Source: Marinobacterium lacunae (GTDB taxonomy: Bacteria; Pseudomonadota; Gammaproteobacteria; Pseudomonadales; Balneatricaceae). Taken from it: a stretch of DNA of 64,000 nucleotides. The notes under the pieces are model-generated. The model was not told the DNA's origin. It made no database searches and was given only the letters and a program-made list of their open reading frames with translations. The DNA is taken from the NCBI RefSeq assembly GCF_000705555.1, contig NZ_JMQN01000015.1, positions 248,001 through 312,000 of the forward strand. Reading direction: 5' to 3'. Positions within the stretch are counted from its first letter, which is position 1, and every line of letters starts with the position of its first letter. A program made the position numbers and the translations under genes. Of the stretch, positions 1 to 8,226 are shown one piece after another.

Positions 1-1227
1 ACATTTTGGCAGCCGGATCAGCACGCCATAGCACAGGGCTGCAACCAGCACCCCGACAATCGGCGGTAGAACCGGCGAGGCGTAGGCCGAAGCCGATCCC
101 AGCGCATAGGCGCCAAGGCCGAACCAGTTGAAGGCGGGCAGGCTGACCTCGGCCAGTTTCGGATACCGGCCTTTATGGTGCAGCCAGAAGTCGGCCATGA
201 TCACGCCCCCGATGGGCGGGATAAAGGTGCCGAGCAGGATCAGGAAGGGGATCAGCAGGTTATACATGCCACCTACTGCCATAACTGTACCGATGGCGGC
301 ACCGCCGATGGTAACCAGTCGGCGCTTGTCAGTGCGCAGCAGGTTGCAGCCAGCGACGGCAAAGTTGTAGATGGTGTTGTCCTGCGTTGTCCAGATATTG
401 AGGAATAGCATCAAGACGGCGAGCACGACAAAGCCCTGTGCGAGCATGACATCGACAATGTCCGCCTGCTGGTAGATCAGGGTGCCCAGTGCGCCGGTGA
501 GCACCATCAAGCCATTACCGACAAAGAAGGCCGCCAGTGTTGCGATGACAGCGGTGCGCGGAGTACGTGCAAAGCGACTCCAGTTGGTGGCCTGAGTACC
601 GCCACTGATGAAAGTGCCGATGACGACGGTGATCGCAGCGGCGAAGCCCATGCTTTCGGACGGGGTCTTTCCGACCAGCGCCGAGACGCCACCCACATCC
701 AGAAGGCCGGTATAGAGGCTGACCAGGATAAACACCATCATTGCCGGTACGGCAACGCGTGAAAGCAGGTCCAGCCCCTTGTACCCCACCATCGCGGTAA
801 TACAGAAGGCGAAACCGAACAGGATCATCAGCGGTATCTGGAAAGACTCCGGCAGGCCGGTGGTCTTGGTCAGGACAATGGCGATGGTGGCCGTGCCCCA
901 GGCGTACCAGCCGATCTGTGTAAAGCCGAGTACGAAGTCCGACAGCTTGCTGCCGGTTTCGCCAAAGCAGAAGCGTCCCATCAGTACAGAGTTCAGGCCG
1001 CTTTTGCAGGCAATATAGGCCAGGGCAGCGGCGTATCCGCCCAGCAGCAGGTTGCCGATCAGGATCGCCAGCATCAGCTCGCCGAACGAGAACGCCTGAC
1101 CGAGTGTGCCTCCGGCCCACATAGTAGAGGTGAAGAAAGTAAAACCGAGCAGTACGACAGAGGTGGAGAACAGCCCTTTGCGTTCGCTGTTGGGCACTTC
1201 GCTCAATGGATAATCAGAGTGTTCCAT
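1..1227 (-). CDS. codB: Cytosine permease CodB (NCS1 family), C-terminus cut by the window edge
   Basis: Inner-membrane proton or cation symporter predicted to import cytosine. Reading from the ATG at 1227, 409 codons are open to the window edge, so only about ten residues are missing if it has the usual CodB length of about 420. The protein is hydrophobic throughout, with about 12 membrane segments. It contains the CodB-like stretch NIWTTQDNTIY and a late PPIGGVIMADF motif, both of which I recognise from the E. coli protein. A 17-base palindrome lies about 130 bases upstream. No cytosine deaminase is visible on this side, and it may lie beyond the left edge. Another NCS1 substrate such as a different nucleobase is possible. 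Confidence 0.85.
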   Translation of the reverse strand, partial: MEHSDYPLSEVPNSERKGLFSTSVVLLGFTFFTSTMWAGGTLGQAFSFGELMLAILIGNLLLGGYAAALAYIACKSGLNSVLMGRFCFGETGSKLSDFVLGFTQIGWYAWGTATIAIVLTKTTGLPESFQIPLMILFGFAFCITAMVGYKGLDLLSRVAVPAMMVFILVSLYTGLLDVGGVSALVGKTPSESMGFAAAITVVIGTFISGGTQATNWSRFARTPRTAVIATLAAFFVGNGLMVLTGALGTLIYQQADIVDVMLAQGFVVLAVLMLFLNIWTTQDNTIYNFAVAGCNLLRTDKRRLVTIGGAAIGTVMAVGGMYNLLIPFLILLGTFIPPIGGVIMADFWLHHKGRYPKLAEVSLPAFNWFGLGAYALGSASAYASPVLPPIVGVLVAALCYGVLIRLPKC

Positions 1228-1359
1228 ATCGGGCTCCGCATTTTTAAGAGGTATGTGTTCAGATAACTCCTCAGGTAAAGCAACCGATGTGCCATGAATT
1301 CGGCAGGAAAACTCAGGCGCGCATATTGTGAATACTGGATAGCGCATGTGTCGGAATAA

Positions 1360-1376
1360 TTGTGCACTGTGCACAA
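1360..1376. promoter_or_regulatory. 17-base perfect palindrome, candidate operator for codB
   Basis: TTGTGCAC-T-GTGCACAA is a perfect inverted repeat in the gap between codB and dpkA, upstream of the codB start. Its size and symmetry suit a dimeric GntR-type repressor. No such regulator is encoded beside it in the window. Confidence 0.5.
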
Positions 1377-1431
1377 CTGCGCGCAGGTCTCAGTGTGGTC
1401 CTCTCAAGCACTGTGCGCCAGCATGAAGCAG

Positions 1432-1466
1432 AAAATGGCGCGTGCTCTATCGGGGAGCGCCGTTTT
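1432..1466 (-). terminator. Probable rho-independent terminator of the lrp-dpkA unit
   Basis: On the minus strand, just after the dpkA stop, an A-run is followed by a GGCGC/GCGCC stem and then TTTT. The loop is long (about 15 bases), so the hairpin is imperfect. Its position directly after dpkA supports the call. Confidence 0.45.
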
Positions 1467-1479
1467 TGAGGTGCAAGAG

Positions 1480-2496
1480 CTAGTTAAGCAGTGCCCGGAT
1501 GTCGGTCAGCAGTTGAGAGGGGATGTCGACCCCCTCTCGGGCGGTGCGGTGGCGCGCCTCGAAGCGACGTTGCGAGGGCAGGCGGGCACCTTGGTTGACG
1601 ATCGATTCGAACAGCTTTTCGGCCCGTTGCAGGTATTGGGCGGTTTCACTTCCGAGGAAACGCTCCGGGTCCAGTGCAATGATCAACTCGCCGTGATAGG
1701 GCAGACCGCCAGCGCCTTGATCCCAGTCCATCGACTCGGCGCTGGTCAGGTCGCCGATCAGCGGTCCGGCGATCAGCTCGATCATCGTCGCCAGCGCCGA
1801 CCCCTTGTGCCCGCCAAAGGTGAGCATGGCTCCGTTCAGGGCCTCAATGGCATCGGTGGTGGGATTGCCAGCGGCATCAACGGCCCAGCCCTGCGGGATG
1901 GGCTCGCCGCTGCGGCGGTGGAGCTCGATATCGCCGCGGGCGATAGCGCTGGTGGCGAAGTCGAAGACATAGGGATGCGCACCCGGTCGTGGCCAGCCGA
2001 AAGCGAAGGGGTTGGTGCCGAACAGCGGCACCGTACCCCCGGCCGGTGCAACCCAGGCATGAGCGGGGTTGCAGGCCAGTCCGACCAGTCCGGCGGAGGT
2101 AATCGCCTCGATCTCCACCCACAGCGCCGAGAAATGGACGCAGTGGTTAATCGCCATGGCGGCGATGCCGCAGTGGTTGGCTTTCTCGATCAGCCGGGGC
2201 AGACCCCGGCTGAACGCCAGTGGAGCGAAGGCGCCTCCTGCATCGACACGCAGCACCGCCGGTGCCTGGTCCTTGATCACTGGCTCTGCATCGGGGCTTG
2301 CCTTGCCTGCTTGCAAGGTGCCGATCAGACCAAGCAAGCGGTAGACGCCATGAGAGGCGCAGTCGTCAACCTGGCCGCGCATCAGTGTTGTCGTGATGGC
2401 GTCGATATGGGCCAGCGAAAAGCCGTGTCGGCTTAGTACCTGACGGCAAAGTGTATCCAGCTCAGAGAGCTGCATACGGATGGTATCCGCGCTCAT
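1480..2496 (-). CDS. dpkA: Delta1-piperideine-2-carboxylate / delta1-pyrroline-2-carboxylate reductase (Ldh2/DpkA family)
   Basis: NAD(P)H-dependent cytosolic imine reductase of the malate/L-lactate dehydrogenase-2 superfamily. DpkA-type members reduce the cyclic imines formed from D-lysine, D-proline or hydroxyproline to L-pipecolate or L-proline. At 338 residues it has normal length. Recognisable motifs are NHCVHFSALW with the catalytic His (about 115), FGTNPFAFGWPRPG, VFDFATSAIARGD and LTFGGHKGSALATMIEL, which match Pseudomonas DpkA closely. AAGGA precedes the ATG. It lies 9 bases after the Lrp-type regulator gene on the same strand and is presumably co-transcribed with it. With gdhB and putA across the divergent promoter, the likely role is feeding D-amino acid or hydroxyproline carbon into L-proline. 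The exact substrate is inferred. Confidence 0.8.
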   Translation of the reverse strand: MSADTIRMQLSELDTLCRQVLSRHGFSLAHIDAITTTLMRGQVDDCASHGVYRLLGLIGTLQAGKASPDAEPVIKDQAPAVLRVDAGGAFAPLAFSRGLPRLIEKANHCGIAAMAINHCVHFSALWVEIEAITSAGLVGLACNPAHAWVAPAGGTVPLFGTNPFAFGWPRPGAHPYVFDFATSAIARGDIELHRRSGEPIPQGWAVDAAGNPTTDAIEALNGAMLTFGGHKGSALATMIELIAGPLIGDLTSAESMDWDQGAGGLPYHGELIIALDPERFLGSETAQYLQRAEKLFESIVNQGARLPSQRRFEARHRTAREGVDIPSQLLTDIRALLN

Positions 2497-2505
2497 ATCG
2501 AATCC

Positions 2506-2958
2506 TTAAATTCCAGTATCCTTGATGTTCTCCATCACCACAAAGGTGCTGGTCTGCAATACATGGGGCAGGGCCGATATCTGCTCGCCGAGCACGGCTC
2601 GGTACTCCTCCATGTTGCGGGTTCTCACCTTCAGCAGATAGTCGAAGTTGCCCGCAATCATATGACACTCCTCAACCGCCGATATCCTGCGTACGGCGGA
2701 GTTGAATGCATCGAGCGCCTTGCTGCTGGTGTCGTTCAGCGTGACCTGTGCAAACGCGATATGGTCCAGGCCCATTTTGGTTTGGTCCACCAGGGCTGTA
2801 TAGCCCTTAATGAAACCCTGTTCTTCCAGGCGTTTCATGCGGATCTGGCAAGGGGTTTTTGACAGGCCTACGCGGGAGGCAAGTTCGGTAATTGTAATCC
2901 GCGCGTTTCTTTGCAATTCATCTATGATCAGGCGGTCAAACTTATCCAAATCGTCCAT
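2506..2958 (-). CDS. Lrp/AsnC-family regulator, probable proline/amino acid catabolism activator
   Basis: A 150-residue DNA-binding regulator with the usual Lrp layout. The N-terminal helix-turn-helix is at residues 10-55 (RNARITITELASRVGLSKTP, then RMKRLEEQGFIKGY), followed by a ligand-binding RAM/ACT-like domain (about 65-145). The GLSKTPC recognition-helix signature is shared with PutR/BkdR-type members that activate catabolic genes in response to an amino acid. It heads the dpkA unit and is divergent from gdhB. PutA downstream lacks its own ribbon-helix-helix repressor domain, so this protein is the natural candidate to regulate putA, gdhB and dpkA. That assignment is inference from context. 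Confidence 0.85.
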   Translation of the reverse strand: MDDLDKFDRLIIDELQRNARITITELASRVGLSKTPCQIRMKRLEEQGFIKGYTALVDQTKMGLDHIAFAQVTLNDTSSKALDAFNSAVRRISAVEECHMIAGNFDYLLKVRTRNMEEYRAVLGEQISALPHVLQTSTFVVMENIKDTGI

Positions 2959-3163
2959 ACATGCCTCGTTTGTGGGCTATCTGACCTGTAATCATATACG
3001 AATAAAGACCGTTTTCCTTCCAGGGCTGAGCATATGGTGAATCCGTCTCGTGAGGGAGGTCTATACTGTTGCGAGCGATTAGCTGCCGCGTTCAGCTCGC
3101 ACTCAGTACGGACACGCTGCGAAGACATTAAAAAACCTAGCCATCTTCTCCTGGAAAAAATTC
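2959..3163. promoter_or_regulatory. Divergent promoter region between the Lrp-type regulator and gdhB
   Basis: This 205-base gap must hold promoters for both directions and is the likely binding region of the Lrp-type protein. I see no perfect -35/-10 pair and no strong dyad. No convincing small gene is visible. Confidence 0.5.
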
Positions 3164-6100
3164 ATGACCTTTTTCAGTTCGCCGACCAAAGCAACAGTGT
3201 TTGAACAATTGGCCAGTGCGTTAAGAGCCCGGCTTCCCGAGGCCGACGCTGAATGGGTGATCCGCTTTGCACATCAGTTATATGCGGTTTCCTCTTCGTC
3301 AGACCTGCTCGATACCGGTATCGATCAACTCTGTGCGAGCGTGCAGTACTACTGGAGGGCTATGCAGCGCTACACCGGCGAAGGCCCACATGTCGAAGTG
3401 TTTAACCCGACACTGACGGAACATGGCTGGCACTCGCCGCGAACAGCGGTGATGGTACACAGTCAGGATATGCCGTTCATCGTCGACTCCATCCGCATGG
3501 AGCTGGCGCGTTTGAAGTTGACAGTGCGTTCGGTGAACAACTGCACCCCCTACGTCGAACGTGCTGACGACGGCACTCTGCTGGCGCTGCCGGAATCCCG
3601 TGTCGGCGGGCGGTTGGAATCGGCGCTTTTTATCGAGATTGACCGAGTGCCGGACCCGGGACAGCTGATGATGATTCGGGAGTCGTTGCGTGAGGTGATG
3701 GCCGAGGTCGAAGTGACGGTGGCCGACTACCAACCGATGCTTGATAAGCTGGACGCGGTGCGTGCTGAACTCGAAAAACGGGGGCACGATTGCGCCCAAG
3801 AGTCCGAACAACGGCAGACGCTGGTGGAGGCGGGGCAGTTCCTGCACTGGCTGGGGCAGCGCCATTTTGTCCTGCTAGGTTATGAGAAACTCAGCCGTCA
3901 GGTTGCAGCTGACAGTGATCACCCACTGGCAGAGGGGTGGTTGGGTGTTCAGCGTTCACGGGCCGAGCGGGAGCAGGTTGGCGAAGCTCAGCGGCTCATG
4001 AATGAAAGTGACGCACCGATCAGTCTGCTGAAAGACAGTCGCCGTTCGCGTGTGTTCCGCGCCGATTACCAGGATCTGGTACTGGTGCGTCAGTTTAATG
4101 ATCGGGGGCAGGTGATCGGTGCTCACTGCTTCTTTGGCCTATACACCTCGTCGGTGTACCAGACCCTGCCAACCGATATTCCCATGGTGAGACACAAGGT
4201 CAATCGCATTCTGGACGCTTCCGGTTTCGAGCCGGGCGGACACAGCTACAAGCAGATCCTGTACGTGCTCAAGGACCTCCCGCGCTCAGAATTGCTGCTG
4301 GCCAGCGTACCCGATCTGCAGACTATCGTGATGGGTGTATTCAACCTGCAGGAGCGGCGAAAAGCCTGCCTGTTTACGCGCCGTTCGGAGGATGGGCTCT
4401 ATTACTCCTGTCTGTACTATGCCCCTCGTGATATCTACAACACCGCATTACGAGTCCGGGTTCAAGAGATTCTGGAGGCCGGATTCGGGGCAAAGGATGT
4501 CGAGGTTTCTGCGCAGTTATCCACCTCGGTGCTGTTTCGTACCCACTTCGTGCTCTACGTGGATCCGCTGGCACAATTCCAGTGTGATCTGGCGCAGATT
4601 GAAGCCGATGTACTTGCAGTATCCCGCTCCTGGGACGATGACCTGCTCGATAGTCTGATTGCCCAATATGGTGAAGAGCAGGGGATTCGGTTGTCCCAGC
4701 GGTATCGTGGGGCTTTTCCAACCGCGTACCGTGAGCACTTTTCGCCGCAGCATGCGGTTGCTGATATTGAGCAGATAGAAGTCATGGGAGAGGGCGGGGA
4801 TGTACCGCTGAGCTTCTATCCGTTCGTCTCTGAGGATGCGCATCAATTGCGCTTTAAGCTCTACAACCAGCAAAGTTCCGTCGTGCTCTCCGACGTGATT
4901 CCGATGCTGGAGAATCTGGGTATGCGGGTACTGGGTGAACACCCTCATGTCGTTGAACGCCAGGATGGTGTGCGAATCTGGATCAGTGACTTTGTTGTCA
5001 CCTGTCAGGCCGCCGGCGGCCAGAGTGCCGAGAGAGTCGAGCCTCTGCTGCGCGAGGCGTTTAAGCATATCTGGAATGGCCAGGCCGAGAACGACCCCTT
5101 CAATCACCTGATTTTGGGGGCCGGTCTGGGTTGGCGCGAGGTCGCATTGCTGCGCGCCTACGCACGCTATATGAAGCAACTGAGATTTGGTTTCAGTCAA
5201 CCGTTTATCGCCGCGGCTTTAGGGCGCCACCTGGGCATTACCCGGCAACTGGTCGAGTATTTCGACGCAAGGTTCAAGCCCGGATACTCCGACGGGGAGC
5301 GCGATACCCGTGCAGCGGCGCTCACCGAGCGTATAACTTCAGGGTTGGATGAGGTGGAAACCCTGGATGATGATCGCATATTGCGCCGCTTCTTCGTGCT
5401 CATCGGTGCAACATTGCGCACCAACTACTACCAGCATTGCAACGAAGGCGAACACAAGCGGTATTTCTCCTTCAAGCTTGATCCAGCCGCGATCCCTGAT
5501 ATTCCCCAGCCCAGACCGCGTTTTGAGATATTTGTCTATTCGCCGCGGATTGAGGGTGTGCATCTCAGGGCAGGGCCCATCGCCCGCGGGGGGCTTCGTT
5601 GGTCGGACAGGGTCGAGGATTACCGCACCGAGGTGTTGGGGCTGGTCAAGGCTCAGCAGGTTAAAAACTCGGTGATCGTGCCGGTCGGGGCAAAGGGATG
5701 CTTTATCTGTAAACAGCCTCCCGAGGGGGGAAGAGACGCCTTTATCGCCGAGGGTATCGCCTGTTATAAGGACTTCATTCGGGGCATGCTCGATATTACC
5801 GACAACCTTAAAGGCGGAGAGGTTGTGCCGCCCCAAGAGGTCGTGCGGCACGATAGCGATGATCCTTATCTGGTCGTGGCGGCCGACAAAGGCACGGCGA
5901 CCTTCTCGGATATTGCCAACGCGATCGCCGAGGACTACGGATTCTGGCTGGGCGATGCTTTCGCCTCCGGCGGCAGCGAGGGATACGACCATAAAAAGAT
6001 GGGTATCACGGCCCGCGGAGCTTGGGAGTCGGTCAAGCGGCATTTTCAGGAGTTGGGGATCGATACCCAGACCCAGCCGTTCACGGTGGTGGGCATTGGC

Positions 6101-7996
6101 GATATGGCCGGCGATGTGTTCGGTAACGGCATGCTCTGCTCCGATCAGATCCGCTTGGTTGGCGCCTTCAACCATCAGCACATCTTTATCGATCCGACAC
6201 CGGATGCGGCGCGCTCGTTTGCTGAGCGCAAGCGTCTGTTCGAATTGCCCCGTTCCTCCTGGGCCGACTATGACGTTTCACTGATCAGTGAAGGCGGTGG
6301 TGTTTTCCCGCGCGCCGCCAAATGGATCCCGATCTCTCCGCAGATGCGTCAGGTGCTGCAGATTGAGGCCGAACGTCTGGCCCCGAACGATCTGATCAAG
6401 GCTTTGTTGATGGCGCCGGTGGACCTGCTCTGGAACGGCGGGATCGGAACCTATGTTAAGGCGCGGCAGGAGAGTCATGAAGAGGTGGGTGACAAGTCCA
6501 ACGATGGCTTGCGTATCAATGGCGAACAGCTGCGCTGCAAAGTGCTTGGCGAGGGCGGCAATCTAGGGGTGACGCAGCGGGGGCGCATTGAGTTTGCGCT
6601 CAACGGTGGCGCGGCCAACACTGACTTTATCGACAATGCCGGCGGGGTTGATTGCTCTGACCATGAGGTCAACATCAAGATTCTGCTCAATGAGCTGGTA
6701 CAGGTCGGCAAGCTCTCGCTTGAAGAGCGCAATCAGATCCTGCGGGACATGACTGACGAAGTGGCTCAGTTAGTGCTCAAGAACAACTACCGTCAGGCGC
6801 TGGCGCTGAGTATTGCGCAGACTGACGGTGTGGCTGGGCTCGATGACTATGCTCGCTTTATTCGCCGTCTCGAGGCAGACGGAAAACTTAATCGTCAGTT
6901 GGAGTTTCTGCCGGACGAGGAGACCTTGCAGCAGCGTCAGGTGAAGGGAATAGGGCTTACCCGACCGGAGCTGTCGGTGTTGATCTCGTACGCCAAAATT
7001 GAGCTGAAACAGACGCTGGTGGATGCATGGATTGCGCGGGATTCGCGTTTTGCAAAGGCGTTTAACGGGGCCTTCCCAGCGTCGCTTTTGGCGCATTTTT
7101 CCGATGACGCCACCGGGCATCGACTGAGAGCCGAGATCACCGCTACCCAGATCGCCAACGATCTCGTTAACCGGATGGGGATCACCTACGTCAACAAAAT
7201 GAAGCGGGCGGCCGGCACCGGCTATGCCGATGTGGCGGCGGCTTACCTGATCATTCGGGAGGTCTACGATGTCGATCGCTACTGGCGCGACGTCGAGGCA
7301 CTGGATGGCCGGGTTGCGACGGAGGTTCAGGTGGCGTTGTTGAGGGATCTTGTCGGGCTGATCTCCCGCGGCAGTCACTGGCTGTTGCAATACCGGCGAG
7401 GGAGTCTCGATCCGGCCCTGTCGGTGGCGCGCTATCGGGATGCACTAACGGCCGTCACCGCATCGGCGGAGCAGCTCAAGCGAGTCATCCCTGAAGATCG
7501 CTGGTGTCAGCGCTATGATTACTACATCGCCAACGGTGTTCCCGAATCGCTGGCACTGTATTGTGCTTCGACGGAAAGTCGCTATTGGCTGATGGATATT
7601 ATCGAGGTCGCCCTGCAACTTGATCAGAGTCTGGAACGGGTTGCAAAGGTGTATTTCACCTTGGGTGAAGAGCTGAATCTGATCTGGCTGGATCGTCAGA
7701 TCCGTGCCTTCCGCCCGGTTAATCACTGGGAGTTGATGGCAGCGCTTAGCTTCCGTAACGAACTGGATCATCACCTGCGCGAACTCACCGCCGGTGTATT
7801 CGTGATCAATGATGCAGCCAACGAGATGCTGGATCCACCCGAAAAACTGGTTGAGCGCTGGTGGGGTGAGAAGCGTGCGATTCTTAAGCGCTGGAAACAG
7901 ACCTTAACGGACATGCAGGCCAGCAAAGAGGTCGATTGTGCCGTATTTTCGGTGGCCGATGGTGTGTTGAAGGAGCTGGCTATAGGGAAGGGGTGA
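3164..7996 (+). CDS. gdhB: NAD-dependent glutamate dehydrogenase, large GDH180 type
   Basis: Catalyses NAD-linked oxidative deamination of L-glutamate to 2-oxoglutarate and ammonia in the cytoplasm. The 1610 residues are normal for the 180-kDa bacterial class. The N-terminal half holds ACT-like regulatory segments (for example the SQDMPFIVDSIRMEL stretch near residue 110). The catalytic core begins near residue 800, with GPIARGGLRWSDR followed by VKNSVIVPVGAKG. A nucleotide-binding region follows, containing VVGIGDMAGDVFGNGM, GGIGTYVKA and LGEGGNLGVTQRGRIEFAL. Its position directly before putA fits the pathway proline to glutamate to 2-oxoglutarate. The start has only a weak GGAAAA ribosome site, but the N-terminal sequence from this ATG matches the family. 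Confidence 0.95.
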   Translation: MTFFSSPTKATVFEQLASALRARLPEADAEWVIRFAHQLYAVSSSSDLLDTGIDQLCASVQYYWRAMQRYTGEGPHVEVFNPTLTEHGWHSPRTAVMVHSQDMPFIVDSIRMELARLKLTVRSVNNCTPYVERADDGTLLALPESRVGGRLESALFIEIDRVPDPGQLMMIRESLREVMAEVEVTVADYQPMLDKLDAVRAELEKRGHDCAQESEQRQTLVEAGQFLHWLGQRHFVLLGYEKLSRQVAADSDHPLAEGWLGVQRSRAEREQVGEAQRLMNESDAPISLLKDSRRSRVFRADYQDLVLVRQFNDRGQVIGAHCFFGLYTSSVYQTLPTDIPMVRHKVNRILDASGFEPGGHSYKQILYVLKDLPRSELLLASVPDLQTIVMGVFNLQERRKACLFTRRSEDGLYYSCLYYAPRDIYNTALRVRVQEILEAGFGAKDVEVSAQLSTSVLFRTHFVLYVDPLAQFQCDLAQIEADVLAVSRSWDDDLLDSLIAQYGEEQGIRLSQRYRGAFPTAYREHFSPQHAVADIEQIEVMGEGGDVPLSFYPFVSEDAHQLRFKLYNQQSSVVLSDVIPMLENLGMRVLGEHPHVVERQDGVRIWISDFVVTCQAAGGQSAERVEPLLREAFKHIWNGQAENDPFNHLILGAGLGWREVALLRAYARYMKQLRFGFSQPFIAAALGRHLGITRQLVEYFDARFKPGYSDGERDTRAAALTERITSGLDEVETLDDDRILRRFFVLIGATLRTNYYQHCNEGEHKRYFSFKLDPAAIPDIPQPRPRFEIFVYSPRIEGVHLRAGPIARGGLRWSDRVEDYRTEVLGLVKAQQVKNSVIVPVGAKGCFICKQPPEGGRDAFIAEGIACYKDFIRGMLDITDNLKGGEVVPPQEVVRHDSDDPYLVVAADKGTATFSDIANAIAEDYGFWLGDAFASGGSEGYDHKKMGITARGAWESVKRHFQELGIDTQTQPFTVVGIGDMAGDVFGNGMLCSDQIRLVGAFNHQHIFIDPTPDAARSFAERKRLFELPRSSWADYDVSLISEGGGVFPRAAKWIPISPQMRQVLQIEAERLAPNDLIKALLMAPVDLLWNGGIGTYVKARQESHEEVGDKSNDGLRINGEQLRCKVLGEGGNLGVTQRGRIEFALNGGAANTDFIDNAGGVDCSDHEVNIKILLNELVQVGKLSLEERNQILRDMTDEVAQLVLKNNYRQALALSIAQTDGVAGLDDYARFIRRLEADGKLNRQLEFLPDEETLQQRQVKGIGLTRPELSVLISYAKIELKQTLVDAWIARDSRFAKAFNGAFPASLLAHFSDDATGHRLRAEITATQIANDLVNRMGITYVNKMKRAAGTGYADVAAAYLIIREVYDVDRYWRDVEALDGRVATEVQVALLRDLVGLISRGSHWLLQYRRGSLDPALSVARYRDALTAVTASAEQLKRVIPEDRWCQRYDYYIANGVPESLALYCASTESRYWLMDIIEVALQLDQSLERVAKVYFTLGEELNLIWLDRQIRAFRPVNHWELMAALSFRNELDHHLRELTAGVFVINDAANEMLDPPEKLVERWWGEKRAILKRWKQTLTDMQASKEVDCAVFSVADGVLKELAIGKG

Positions 7997-8001
7997 CAGC
8001 C

Positions 8002-8026
8002 GGGTTTATGCGTAGGCGATAAACCC
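8002..8026 (+). terminator. Hairpin after gdhB without a clear U-tract
   Basis: GGGTTTAT and ATAAACCC form a perfect 8-base stem with a 9-base loop, starting six bases after the gdhB stop. No T-run follows, so it may protect the mRNA end or attenuate rather than terminate. Confidence 0.35.
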
Positions 8027-8226
8027 AGCAAACATGCAGGTTGGCCGGGGTTGGTTGGCCTGCTCTAGTCGAAACGTCTTTTTCTTCGGGAAATATGGGC
8101 GAAGCGGCGGTTTTTTGTGCCCATAAAAAGTCAATTGAGCGCTTGGCGCTAGCGTTTATGGAGAAAGTGGCTATATCGACTTGTGTAGAATGCCTACGAA
8201 ACGTACACATTCTAGAGGATAACGAT

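Noticed and set aside
1360-2436. Plus-strand open frame of 358 codons
   Set aside because: Antisense to dpkA over most of its length, with no recognisable domain.
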